Assembly: GCA_039026295.1 (NCBI GenBank)
Contig: JBCCMP010000002.1
Span: 1 to 54,548 of the forward strand
Reading direction: 5' to 3'
DNA: 54,548 nt
From: Thermohalobaculum sp039026295
GTDB lineage: Bacteria; Pseudomonadota; Alphaproteobacteria; Rhodobacterales; Rhodobacteraceae
The position numbers were made by a program, and so were the translations under genes. The notes below the pieces were generated by a model, which was not told the origin of the DNA, made no database searches, and saw only the letters and a program-made list of their open reading frames with translations. This document shows positions 1 to 8,093 of the stretch, piece after piece (position 1 is the first letter of the stretch; the number at the start of each line of letters is the position of its first letter).

Positions 1-141
1 CGGCGTACCAGATCTTTGCAGGCTGCCTGCATCTGGGTCTCTTGCTGTTGCTTGTGCCGAACCTCGGCCTGCTTGGCGCGATTCTCACCGTACCACTGTC
101 GACGTTTCTGATTTATCCGGTGATGGTGATGATGATCCGCC
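1..141. repeat. Terminal direct repeat, left copy (circular closure)
   Basis: These 141 bases are identical to 54408-54548 at the other end of the window. The flippase reading frame that enters from the right end continues without a break through this copy to a stop at 275. I infer that this is an assembly overlap of a circular molecule, not a biological repeat. An overlap of exactly 141 is what a k=141 de Bruijn assembler would leave, which suggests a metagenome-assembled plasmid. Confidence 0.95.
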
Positions 142-275
142 CCTATAACACGTGGGATCCGTTGCACGACCTGACCTTCTTCAGTCTCTCAGCGGCCCTA
201 AGTTTCTTCGTCATCTGGTACTACAACGATCTTCTGACCCCGATCCTGGAGCCGTTGCTCACTTATATTCGATGA
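1..275 (+). CDS. Wzx-like polysaccharide flippase, C-terminal part
   Basis: This is the 3' end of the flippase gene that begins at 53300. Joined across the circle the gene is 1383 bp, a multiple of three, and encodes 460 residues. The part here carries the last membrane segments (runs such as LGLLLLLVPNLGLLGAIL and LSAALSFFVIWYY) and ends at a TGA at 273-275. Such carriers move undecaprenyl-linked oligosaccharides across the inner membrane. The last 17 bases overlap the 3' end of the convergent GT2 gene on the minus strand, so the two transcripts meet tail to tail. The product is complete only after closing the circle. Confidence 0.85.
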   Translation, partial: AYQIFAGCLHLGLLLLLVPNLGLLGAILTVPLSTFLIYPVMVMMIRPYNTWDPLHDLTFFSLSAALSFFVIWYYNDLLTPILEPLLTYIR

Positions 276-1212
276 TCTTGCGCTGCCGCCCACTGAGGCG
301 GCCCCAGTGAAAACTCAGCACCCCAAGCGCTTCGGGCAACTTGCCAAAGATCAGGAACCAGGCCCGCTCGACATCCATGCCGCGCGCCGCCAGCCGGAGC
401 GTCTGCGCCGGCCAAAGCAGCAGCAGACCCAAAGCCCAGGGCGTGAAGAACAGCGCGCCAAGACAGGCCGCCAGTGGCACGCCCAGGCCCCAGATCAGCG
501 CCCGACGCACTTCGGCCACACGGAACCGTTCAGCCGTTGCCCCATGCCGATAGGCGCTTTCGGCAAAGGCATGGCCCGCCCGCTTCGTGCGCACCCACCA
601 TTGCCCCATCCGCGTCAGCGCCGCGTCATGCCAGGTCATTTCGGCATCGATGCGCAGGATCCGCCAGCCTTTCGCGCGCATCCGGAAGCACATTTCCGGC
701 TCTTCGCCCGCGATCATATCGCCCGGGTATCCGCCGACCTCATCTAGCGCCGCGCGCCGCATCAGGGCATCGCCGCCACAGGCGATGGCTTCCCCCACCG
801 GCGTGTCCCATTCGGCATCCGTCAGCCGGTTCCAGCGGCTGGCCTCCGGAAACCGCTCGCGTCGCCGCCCGCACACCACGGCAATCTTGTTATCCGCCTC
901 GATGGCGGAGCGCGCCGTCTCGATCCAACCGTCGCGCAGTTCGCAATCGCCGTCGATAAACTGCACGAATGTGCCATCGGGATCGCGTTCAGCCAGACGC
1001 GCCAGCCCCGCATTGCGCGCCCGCGCTGCGGTGAACGGCACGGAAAGGTCCAGGTCGACGACCTCGGCCCCGGCCGCTCTGGCGGCGTCGACAGATCCGT
1101 CGGTCGAGCCACTGTCGACATAAATCACCGGCGCCGCCTCTTTCAGCGAAGCCAGGCATTTCGCCAGACGCTCGCCTTCATTGCGTCCTATGGCAATCGC
1201 AGCAACGCTCAT
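259..1212 (-). CDS. Family 2 glycosyltransferase
   Basis: A 317-residue cytoplasmic-face glycosyltransferase of the GT-A fold, expected to move a sugar from a nucleotide donor to a lipid-linked glycan. The N-terminus reads AAIAIGRNEGERLAKCL, followed by the nucleotide-binding VDSGSTDGS and an acidic FIDGDCEL that fills the DxD metal-binding role. A hydrophobic patch near residues 245-275 (LGVPLAACLGALFFTPWAL) suggests membrane attachment. It is the last gene of a four-gene minus-strand operon and its ATG overlaps the TGA of the preceding sulfotransferase gene (ATGA), implying coupled translation. Donor and acceptor sugars cannot be read from the sequence. Confidence 0.88.
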   Translation of the reverse strand: MSVAAIAIGRNEGERLAKCLASLKEAAPVIYVDSGSTDGSVDAARAAGAEVVDLDLSVPFTAARARNAGLARLAERDPDGTFVQFIDGDCELRDGWIETARSAIEADNKIAVVCGRRRERFPEASRWNRLTDAEWDTPVGEAIACGGDALMRRAALDEVGGYPGDMIAGEEPEMCFRMRAKGWRILRIDAEMTWHDAALTRMGQWWVRTKRAGHAFAESAYRHGATAERFRVAEVRRALIWGLGVPLAACLGALFFTPWALGLLLLWPAQTLRLAARGMDVERAWFLIFGKLPEALGVLSFHWGRLSGRQRKIIEYK

Positions 1213-2048
1213 GAGGCAAACGGGTAAGCCAGATCAAGCGACCTGTCGTCAGGGAAGAAGCCAGCTAGGATCTCCCGGTCTTCCAGGAATTGCGCCTGCA
1301 GCGCGGCCACCCGGTCTGCTGGGACCTCGGGCCGCCCCTTGTACTGGCGCTTTTCCCGTATCCAGGTCCGCACCGATTTCGGCACGAGGTTCTGCCGCAG
1401 CGCCGTCGCCACCGGATTGTCGACCAGCAGCCCATGCATCGGCAGCTTGCGCGACCGCGCGGCCGAGATATTCTCGGCGCTCTGATCCTCAACCCAGGCG
1501 ACATCGCTAGTGTGCCCGATATGCGCCGCGACCCGCGCAAGCTCTCCGCCCGGGTTCGCTTTCATCCGCTCGAGCGACGTGAGCAGGATCGCGTCTCGCC
1601 CATATGCCTCGATGTAAGGGGCCACCTGCCAGCCATAGCGCCCGTAATCGACGAGCGGCCCGTGACTGTCGAGCGCCTCGGCCAAAGGCACCGACAACAC
1701 CCCCTGGCTCCATTCATGGATGTAATGCGAAATGATCCGCGCCATCGGGTCCCGGATCATGTAGACCAGCTTCACCTCCGGCAGCGCCGCTTTCATCCGC
1801 GCCACGGTCTCTGGCAATTCGGGGCGCTTGGTGTAATGCGTGCTGGCCTCGCCCTTGAGATCGCCCGGCGCGGCCCCGGCAAAAAGGCCCGCATACCAGT
1901 CCGGGCCCTTGGCATAGACCGGATCGTCCGAGAAGTAATAGGGCTCTTTAGGCTCTGTCATGAAAAGGCCCGTCTGCGCGCCCAGCTGTGCGGCGAGCGT
2001 CGTGGTTCCGCATTTCATGGCGCCAATGACAATGTAATCCGGGGTCAT
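1209..2048 (-). CDS. PAPS-dependent sulfotransferase
   Basis: A 279-residue soluble sulfotransferase that would pass sulfate from PAPS to a glycan hydroxyl. The 5'-phosphosulfate-binding loop is at the N-terminus (IGAMKCGTTTLAAQL) and the 3'-phosphate-binding strand is visible as LVYMIRDPMARIISHYIH. EASTHYTK matches the usual region after the P-loop in bacterial members related to heparan sulfotransferases. Its start overlaps the upstream GT2 stop by 4 bp and its stop overlaps the downstream GT2 start by 4 bp, so sulfation is probably part of unit assembly. It is one of six such genes on the plasmid. The acceptor is unknown. Confidence 0.88.
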   Translation of the reverse strand: MTPDYIVIGAMKCGTTTLAAQLGAQTGLFMTEPKEPYYFSDDPVYAKGPDWYAGLFAGAAPGDLKGEASTHYTKRPELPETVARMKAALPEVKLVYMIRDPMARIISHYIHEWSQGVLSVPLAEALDSHGPLVDYGRYGWQVAPYIEAYGRDAILLTSLERMKANPGGELARVAAHIGHTSDVAWVEDQSAENISAARSRKLPMHGLLVDNPVATALRQNLVPKSVRTWIREKRQYKGRPEVPADRVAALQAQFLEDREILAGFFPDDRSLDLAYPFAS

Positions 2049-3004
2049 TTGCGCGTCTCCGGTGTGGGCTTCAGGGGCGTGAAGAAATTGGTCCAGATGT
2101 CACGCCATTCCGCCTTGTTGGAGTGCGGCACGGATTTCCCCGCAAGCAGACGCAAATGCGCCAGCCCGCGCCCGGCCATCCAGGCGAGATTTCCCAAAAG
2201 CGGCCCGAACGGTCCGCAGGCCTGGCGCAGATAGCGGGTCCGCGAGCGCCAATAATAGGCCGGCATGCGTTTCTTAGCCTTTGCCATCGCTTTGACCGGG
2301 CCAGAGCCCCCCCGGAAATGCACCGCGCGGGCTTCGGGCACATGGCAAACACCCCAACCGGCCCGCGTGGCTCTCAGCGCATATTCGCTGTCCTCGTAAT
2401 AGAGGAAGTATCCGTCATCCATCGGCCCGATCTGACGTGCCATGTCACCGCGCACCAGGATACAGGCAAAGCTCGCCCATTCGATCTGGGTCGGATCGGG
2501 CGGCAGATCGAGCGCCACAACATGCCGCTTCAAAAGCCTGGTGACAGGCCCGCTTTGCGCCCCCCGGATCAGCTCGCTCGCGACGCCCTGAAAGCGAAAG
2601 CAGCTCTGCTGCACCGGCCCGTCTTCCCATTCGAGTTGCGGGGCGAACAAACCAGCCTTCGGATGCGCCTCTGCAGCGGCCAGAAGTGGCTCGAAAAACC
2701 CGGGCAGAAGAAGCGCATCGGAATTCAGGATGAGGTAGAAATCGGCCGACGGTGCGGCTGCCATCCCCTGGTTGTGACCGCCCGAAAAGCCCGAGTTTGT
2801 CTCTGATTTGACCAGTTTCAGCCGAGGATCGCCGGTTTCGGCCATCCAGGCTGCGATCTGTTCAGCCGAGCCATCGCCCGAGGCATTGTCGACCACGATG
2901 ATCTCGGCCTCCCGGTCCCCAACCGCCTCGAGGGCCGAGCGTGCGGCGGCAATCGTCATGTTGCCGGTCTTGTAGTTGATGATCGACACCGCAAGACTGC
3001 TCAT
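2045..3004 (-). CDS. Family 2 glycosyltransferase (rhamnosyltransferase-like)
   Basis: A 319-residue GT2 enzyme of the WbbL/rhamnosyltransferase-like type. It starts SLAVSIINYKTGNMT, has the donor-binding VVDNASGDGS, LILNSDALLLPGF in the DxD position, and YYEDSEYALRATRAGW, the ED-containing acceptor-side motif of this subgroup. I chose the ATG at 3004 over an upstream in-frame start at 3142, because 3004 overlaps the stop of the WecG-like gene in an ATGA and the extra residues look non-coding. It is the second gene of the minus-strand operon. Rhamnose as donor is only a family guess, and no dTDP-rhamnose genes are present on the plasmid. Confidence 0.86.
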   Translation of the reverse strand: MSSLAVSIINYKTGNMTIAAARSALEAVGDREAEIIVVDNASGDGSAEQIAAWMAETGDPRLKLVKSETNSGFSGGHNQGMAAAPSADFYLILNSDALLLPGFFEPLLAAAEAHPKAGLFAPQLEWEDGPVQQSCFRFQGVASELIRGAQSGPVTRLLKRHVVALDLPPDPTQIEWASFACILVRGDMARQIGPMDDGYFLYYEDSEYALRATRAGWGVCHVPEARAVHFRGGSGPVKAMAKAKKRMPAYYWRSRTRYLRQACGPFGPLLGNLAWMAGRGLAHLRLLAGKSVPHSNKAEWRDIWTNFFTPLKPTPETRK

Positions 3005-3771
3005 GCCGCCCGCCTCCGCGCGGCGAGCGCGCGCAAGGTCAGCCCCGGCAGTGCAAGGATGCAGGCCCCATAGCGGGCCGCCAGCCGTTTCGGGTTTGAG
3101 AGCATCCGCCAAAGCCATTCGGCGGCCAGCGCGCGCACCCATTTGGGCGCCCGCAACTGCGCGCCGGAGATAAAATCGAGCCCGGCCCCGATCGACAGAA
3201 ACCCGGTCTCGGTCAGGGTCTCGGCGGCGTGGGCGGCAAAGATCTCCTGCTTCGGCGCCCCAAGCGCCAGAAAGACCAGCCGTGCCCCGCTTTTGCCGAT
3301 GTGCCGGATCGCGTCATCCGCCATGGCACCGGCAGGGTCGAACCCCATGGGCGGTGCCAGCGTAAGCACGATATTGATGCCGGGGACTTGGTCTCGCATG
3401 GCATTGGCGGCCGACTCCAGCGAAGCCTCCGTCGCCCCGAAAAGCGCCACCGGCACAGCTTTCTCAGCCGCCAGTCGCGCCACCGGTTCGATAATCTCCG
3501 AACCCGGGACCAGCGCCACATCCCCCTGCCCTGCCAGATGCGACAGCCAGACAATCGGATTGCCATCGGCGGTGATGTGGGAATGCGCGGCATAGGCGGT
3601 TCGAAACTGGGGATCGCGCGCCAGTTTCACCACATGGTCGAGATTGATGGTCGCGACCGAAAACCCCTGCCCCATATCGAAATGCTGACCGATATCGGCG
3701 AGAAGGGCGGTCTTGTCAGCCACGGTGACGGTCACAGCCTGGCCGCTTTCGGTCTCGCTCCAGATCATCAT
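3001..3771 (-). CDS. WecG/TagA/CpsF family glycosyltransferase
   Basis: A 256-residue GT26 enzyme. Members add the second sugar (ManNAcA, ManNAc or a glucosyl residue) to a polyprenyl-diphosphate-linked first sugar on the inner face of the membrane. Family features are the early VATINLDHVVKLARD, the TADGNPIVWL strand (T-A-D-G is the conserved acidic motif), VPGSEIIEPVA, and late VFLALGAPKQEIFA with GAGLDFISG. Length is typical. It is the promoter-proximal gene of the minus-strand operon 3771-259. The plasmid has no enzyme for the first sugar, so the acceptor must come from a chromosomal phosphoglycosyltransferase. Confidence 0.9.
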   Translation of the reverse strand: MMIWSETESGQAVTVTVADKTALLADIGQHFDMGQGFSVATINLDHVVKLARDPQFRTAYAAHSHITADGNPIVWLSHLAGQGDVALVPGSEIIEPVARLAAEKAVPVALFGATEASLESAANAMRDQVPGINIVLTLAPPMGFDPAGAMADDAIRHIGKSGARLVFLALGAPKQEIFAAHAAETLTETGFLSIGAGLDFISGAQLRAPKWVRALAAEWLWRMLSNPKRLAARYGACILALPGLTLRALAARRRAA

Positions 3772-3884
3772 GCGCGCATACTCCGCAGACCTTTAAAACA
3801 GTTGCGAATGCTCTAGCGCAAGCCTGGCACCCTGTCAGGCCTGCGCTGTGCGAAAATCGCAATCAAGTCGCCAGCGCGGCGTGC
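3772..3884. promoter_or_regulatory. Divergent promoter region with an inverted repeat
   Basis: This 113-bp gap separates the minus-strand glycosyltransferase operon from the plus-strand exosortase gene and must hold both promoters. It contains an imperfect inverted repeat at 3822-3840, with arms GCCTGGCA and TGTCAGGC that match at 7 of 8 positions and are 3 bases apart. This could be an operator. I see no convincing sigma-70 hexamers. Confidence 0.35.
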
Positions 3885-5600
3885 ATGACACGGCCAGAGA
3901 AAACTCACAGAAATTATGGGGCGCAGACTGGGAGCACCCTCACAAAAATGCTAAGATTCTGTGGTGTTGATGATTGTGACGGGATGAGTTTGGCGACAAT
4001 GTCGAGCATTTCTACGAATTCTTCTGAAAAGCGCTCCGAATGGATGAGCCCCGGCATGTTCTGGCTGGGCGTGGCCATCCTGGGCGCCGCAGTCTTTTTC
4101 GCCGATGGGCTGGATGCGCTGTTCGAAGCTTGGGCCCTGCCGGAATATTCGCACGGGCCGCTCATCCCGGTCCTGTCGGGGCTTTTGTTTCTGCGCCAGC
4201 TCAAGTCTTTTCCGGTCGACCCCGGTCCGAAACGCCATCGCTGGGTCGGTGTGACCGTCATCGTGATGTCGCTGATGCTGGCCGCCCTGGGGAAGCTCTC
4301 GAACATCTCCGATCTGGTCGCCTATGCCATCATCCTCTGGGTGGGGGGCATCCTGCTGGTCAGCTTCGGCTGGGCCACGGGCAAGCATTTCTGGCCGCCG
4401 GTCCTGCATCTGGTCTACATGCTGCCCCTGCCGGGCGTGATCTATTACAAGATGACCACCTGGCTCCAGTTCGTCTCGTCAGAACTGGGGGTCTATTTCC
4501 TCAGATTACTCTCTATTCCAGTGTTTCTGGACGGAAACATCATCGATCTGGGCGTGACCAAACTGCATGTGGCCGAAGCCTGTTCCGGTCTCAGATACCT
4601 CTTTCCGATCCTGTCCTTCAGCTACATCTTTGCCGTCCTCTACAAAGGGCCGATGTGGCACAAGGCCGTGCTTCTAATCTCGGCGGCGCCGATCACCGTG
4701 GTGATGAACTCGGTCCGGATCGCGGTTGCCGGCATCATCGTGCAGTATTACGGGCTCGACTGGCTCGAAGGCTTCACCCATTTCTTCGAAGGCTGGGTCA
4801 TCTTCCTGGCCTGTATCCTGATCCTGTTCGCGCTGGCCCGCATCATGCTGTTCTTCAATGCCGAGAAGATGAGCCTGGCGGAAGCGCTTGATCTCGACAC
4901 GGACGGGCTCGGCGCACAAGCCGCACGGCTGCGCTTCACGCGGGCCTCTGCGGCCATGATCACCTCTGCCGCTCTGATGGTCACGGCCTCGCTCGCCTGG
5001 CAGGTGGTGCCGGAACGCGGCTCGACCGTCATTGCGCGCGACAGTTTTGATCTGTTCCCGCGCCAGATGGAGAGCTGGGCGCAAACCGGCGCCCGACGCG
5101 AACTGTCGGCCGGGGTGGCCCGCACGCTGGGCGCGGATGATTACATCTCGGTCAATTTCGTCAAGAACGGCGACCCCTCCACCCAGGTCGAGTTGTTTTC
5201 AGCCTGGTATCAGGACCAGTCAAACGGCGGCGTCCACAGCCCCGAGATCTGCCTGCCGGGCGGCGGCTGGGAGATCTCCTGGCTCGAACGCTCGGATGTG
5301 ACCCAGGACATGGGCTGGGACACGCCCTTCAATATCAATCGCGCTATCATCCAAAAGGGCGAAAACCGCATGATGGTCTATTACTGGTTCGACCAGAAAG
5401 GCCGGAAAATCGCCTGGGATATGGCGGCCAAGTACTGGCTTCTGGTGGATGGTATCCGCACGGGCCGGACCGATGGCGCGCTGGTCCGCCTGACGACGCC
5501 GATCGCGCCAGGTGAAACCGATGCTCAGGCCGAGGCTCGGCTGCGGGATATGATGCGGTCCACGGTTCAAAGACTAGACCAGTTTGTCCCCGAAGCCTGA
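3885..5600 (+). CDS. Exosortase (XrtD-like) fused to an EpsI domain
   Basis: A 571-residue inner-membrane protein. Residues from about 58 to 325 form an eight-helix exosortase with the catalytic set in place: Cys233 in AEACSGLRYLF, Arg278 in MNSVRIAV and His299 in THFFEGW. The C-terminal half is a periplasmic EpsI/DUF3485 domain with GGVHSPEICLPGGGW at 448-462. This fused form is typical of the VPLPA-CTERM-specific exosortase of Rhodobacteraceae, which cleaves C-terminal sorting signals on exported proteins in cells that make exopolysaccharide. No protein in this window ends in such a signal, so substrates would be chromosomal. The start is uncertain: in-frame ATGs at 3984 and 3999 would remove a poorly conserved leader. 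The stop lies 10 bp before the next ATG. Confidence 0.85.
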   Translation: MTRPEKTHRNYGAQTGSTLTKMLRFCGVDDCDGMSLATMSSISTNSSEKRSEWMSPGMFWLGVAILGAAVFFADGLDALFEAWALPEYSHGPLIPVLSGLLFLRQLKSFPVDPGPKRHRWVGVTVIVMSLMLAALGKLSNISDLVAYAIILWVGGILLVSFGWATGKHFWPPVLHLVYMLPLPGVIYYKMTTWLQFVSSELGVYFLRLLSIPVFLDGNIIDLGVTKLHVAEACSGLRYLFPILSFSYIFAVLYKGPMWHKAVLLISAAPITVVMNSVRIAVAGIIVQYYGLDWLEGFTHFFEGWVIFLACILILFALARIMLFFNAEKMSLAEALDLDTDGLGAQAARLRFTRASAAMITSAALMVTASLAWQVVPERGSTVIARDSFDLFPRQMESWAQTGARRELSAGVARTLGADDYISVNFVKNGDPSTQVELFSAWYQDQSNGGVHSPEICLPGGGWEISWLERSDVTQDMGWDTPFNINRAIIQKGENRMMVYYWFDQKGRKIAWDMAAKYWLLVDGIRTGRTDGALVRLTTPIAPGETDAQAEARLRDMMRSTVQRLDQFVPEA

Positions 5601-5610
5601 GACAATTCCC

Positions 5611-6477
5611 ATGCGACGCTACATCATCATTATCGGCGCGATGAAGTCGGGCACCACCACCCTGTTCGATGTCCTGGCCCAACATCCCGAAATCGCACCG
5701 TCCTGGGACAAAGAACCCGGGTTCTTCGCCTTCGAAGACATCCATGACCGGGGCTATGACTGGTTCGACGGAATGTTCAATTTCGACCCCGACCGGCATC
5801 AATACAGGCTGGAAGCCACCACCGATTACACCAAGGCGCCCTTTGTCACCGGGGTCTGGGAACGGATGACCGCGCGCGACGATGTCGAAGTGAAGCTGAT
5901 CTATATCATGCGCCATCCGCTCCGGCGGATCGAAAGCCATGCCCGCCATACCGAGCGCACGCGGCGCGAGATTGGACGCAATGACAGCGCCCGCCCCAGT
6001 CACAGCCTGGAGGCCGGGTTGTCGCCGGTTTCGCTGGCTGCCTCGGCCTATGCCACGCAGCTCAAGCCCTATCAGGGCGCCTGGGAGGCGGGGCATCTGC
6101 ATTGTCTGACACTCGAGGACCTGAAGACCGACCCCGAGCCGACCCTGGCCGCCCTCTGGGCGTTCCTTGACCTTGCCCCACCGCAGAGCAAACTGTCGCT
6201 GACCCCCAAGAACGTCGCCGGCACCAAGATGCGGACGCACCCGCTCTGGAAGCGCTTAATGGCCATCAAACCACTGCTGACCCTAGTAAAGCTTGTACTG
6301 CCTAAGGCCGCCCGTGACCGCATCAGCGACCGGTTCCGTAGGCAAGTGCATGTCGTCGAAGGGCGCTTTACCCTGACCGATGCAGAAGAAGCATGCCTGA
6401 GCGATCTCTACGCGAGCGATCTGGCCGACTTGCGGGACAGATACGGGATCGACACCAAACGGGTCTGGCAGCTTTAA
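5611..6477 (+). CDS. PAPS-dependent sulfotransferase
   Basis: A 288-residue sulfotransferase related to the heparan-sulfate type. The phosphosulfate loop is IIIIGAMKSGTTTLFDVL and the 3'-phosphate strand is LIYIMRHPLRRIESHARH. EPGFFAFED and EATTDYTKAP match the regions after the P-loop in this family. I prefer the ATG at 5611. A TTG at 5584 would lengthen the protein by nine residues and overlap the exosortase gene. The gene follows the exosortase gene directly and they probably share a transcript. It would act in the cytoplasm on a nucleotide- or lipid-linked sugar, using PAPS from chromosomal enzymes, because no PAPS synthesis gene is on the plasmid. Confidence 0.87.
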   Translation: MRRYIIIIGAMKSGTTTLFDVLAQHPEIAPSWDKEPGFFAFEDIHDRGYDWFDGMFNFDPDRHQYRLEATTDYTKAPFVTGVWERMTARDDVEVKLIYIMRHPLRRIESHARHTERTRREIGRNDSARPSHSLEAGLSPVSLAASAYATQLKPYQGAWEAGHLHCLTLEDLKTDPEPTLAALWAFLDLAPPQSKLSLTPKNVAGTKMRTHPLWKRLMAIKPLLTLVKLVLPKAARDRISDRFRRQVHVVEGRFTLTDAEEACLSDLYASDLADLRDRYGIDTKRVWQL

Positions 6478-6536
6478 AGCGCGCCGCCAAAAAGTGCGAC
6501 GCGGATTTCAGACCAAATTGCGCGCCGTCCAAACGC

Positions 6537-8033
6537 TTACTCGGCCGGGCGGCGTGTCTGCGGATAGGATCGACGCACGGGCACAGCCTCTTCGCGGCGT
6601 TTGTCGTTGGCAAAGCGGGTATAGCTGACCCGACGCGGGTCTGGCGGAGCTTCGCCCGCCGCTTCACTGGCCGGCGAACGCACCTCATTCCAGGCAATGA
6701 AGCCCGCGATCGCCCCGCTCAACATCCAGCCGATCGGGTTCAGTGTCGAATTGGGCACCAGATAGATCAGGTTTGCCGCCATGATCAGACCCATGGCCGA
6801 GGTGGTATGGGGCAAAGTTCGTCGTCGGCTCGTCCAGCCCAACAACAACAAAGGCACGGTCAGCAAACCGAAATAGGCCAGATATCCAATCCAGCCACGC
6901 TCGCCCAGAATGATGATCCACAACCCGTCCGAGACCGTCGTTGATATACCGCGATAGTCGATGATGCGTGAACGCGCCCAGCCGCCCCAGCCAAAGAAAG
7001 GCTTCTCCGCCGCCCGCGCTATGAGATCATCCTCGTTATCAAAGCGAAACTGTAATGAGGCTGCACGCTCTTCTGAAATCTTGCTGATCAACCCCAGAAA
7101 GCCATCGAGTGGCAAAAGATCGGCTTGGCGCACAGCCGGGAAGGCCAAAAAGAGGAGCGTCACCACCCAGACGACCCGTACCTGAATGGTCCGCGCGACG
7201 AAAAGGATCGGTAGGAAAAGCACCAACAACAGCGCCACACCTAGGTTGGGTGACAGCAACAAAACCCCGGTGATCCAGAGCGCAGCCATCAAAGCGGCAA
7301 ATTTCCTTGACCCTTTTGTCTCTTCTTTCACCAAGGCAAAGGCCGCAAGCGCCGTGGTCAACAGAAAGAAGGCCAGCCAAAGTCCGTGTTGCAGGAAGAC
7401 AACCGGACGAAACTGCCCGCCCCGGATGTGCTGGCGCCAGTCGTGCTGGAAATAGCCATAGACATTGATGTTCATGCGCGGACTGAACCGCATCTCCCAA
7501 AAGGCCAGCACGGCATAGATGCTTCCGGTGATGACCATGACCAACAGAACATACCGATGGTGACGAGGCGATCTCAGCAAACGCCAAGCCATGAAAAACG
7601 GCACCATGGCGGTAAAGTAACTCGCAAACATGCTGATCATGTCACGATTTGACAGCGCCTGGCGGACCCGATCGAACCGTGTGCCTGAGAAGAACAGCTG
7701 ATAGGTGTTGTTCTGCACCGTCATGACGATCTGGATGAGGATCATCAGGATCAGCGCACCGAGGACATAGCGCAGAAACTTCCCTTCCTCGACAAAGTCA
7801 GGGTCATCGGGCCAGGATTTCTTATGCCAGAAAAGTGGCGCTGCCAGACAAATTCCAAGCGAGACGGCAAAGTATTTGTCATAGGGCGGCAGCCCCGGCA
7901 GATCGATCTCGAAGCTCTCAGGCAGCAGCAGATAGCCCGCGATCACGGCCCAGATCAGTCCTTTCTCGCGCCCCAGGGAGCGAAAGAGCAAAAAGGTCAC
8001 AACAGGCCATAGGAACAAAGCAAGGGTAGGCAT
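6537..8033 (-). CDS. O-antigen polymerase/ligase-like membrane protein (Wzy/WaaL type)
   Basis: A roughly 498-residue protein with about ten to twelve hydrophobic helices and a large periplasmic loop around residues 310-375 (containing AEKPFFGWGGWARSR), the layout of the O-antigen ligase/polymerase superfamily. These enzymes join lipid-linked repeat units or move a finished glycan to an acceptor in the periplasm. Sequence alone does not separate polymerase from ligase. With a Wzx-like flippase on the same plasmid, polymerase is the simpler guess. The C-terminal 50 residues are hydrophilic and Arg/Pro-rich. A TTG at 8075 would add 14 residues. I take the ATG at 8033 because MPTLALFLWPVV begins the first helix. 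It lies convergent to the sulfotransferase gene before it. Confidence 0.75.
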   Translation of the reverse strand: MPTLALFLWPVVTFLLFRSLGREKGLIWAVIAGYLLLPESFEIDLPGLPPYDKYFAVSLGICLAAPLFWHKKSWPDDPDFVEEGKFLRYVLGALILMILIQIVMTVQNNTYQLFFSGTRFDRVRQALSNRDMISMFASYFTAMVPFFMAWRLLRSPRHHRYVLLVMVITGSIYAVLAFWEMRFSPRMNINVYGYFQHDWRQHIRGGQFRPVVFLQHGLWLAFFLLTTALAAFALVKEETKGSRKFAALMAALWITGVLLLSPNLGVALLLVLFLPILFVARTIQVRVVWVVTLLFLAFPAVRQADLLPLDGFLGLISKISEERAASLQFRFDNEDDLIARAAEKPFFGWGGWARSRIIDYRGISTTVSDGLWIIILGERGWIGYLAYFGLLTVPLLLLGWTSRRRTLPHTTSAMGLIMAANLIYLVPNSTLNPIGWMLSGAIAGFIAWNEVRSPASEAAGEAPPDPRRVSYTRFANDKRREEAVPVRRSYPQTRRPAE

Positions 8034-8093
8034 CACAAAACTCGAACTCAGATCAGTCTCGAGCTTATACCACAAGCACGGCGGGAATAAGCC

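Noticed and set aside
1..141. Terminal repeats of a linear plasmid or phage
   Set aside because: The repeats are direct, short and inside a coding gene that is completed by joining the ends, so a circle is the simpler reading.
3822..3840. Sigma-54 promoter suggested by TGGCAC near the exosortase gene
   Set aside because: The GC of the -12 element is off by one from the required spacing and TTGC is absent. The string is better explained as one arm of an inverted repeat.
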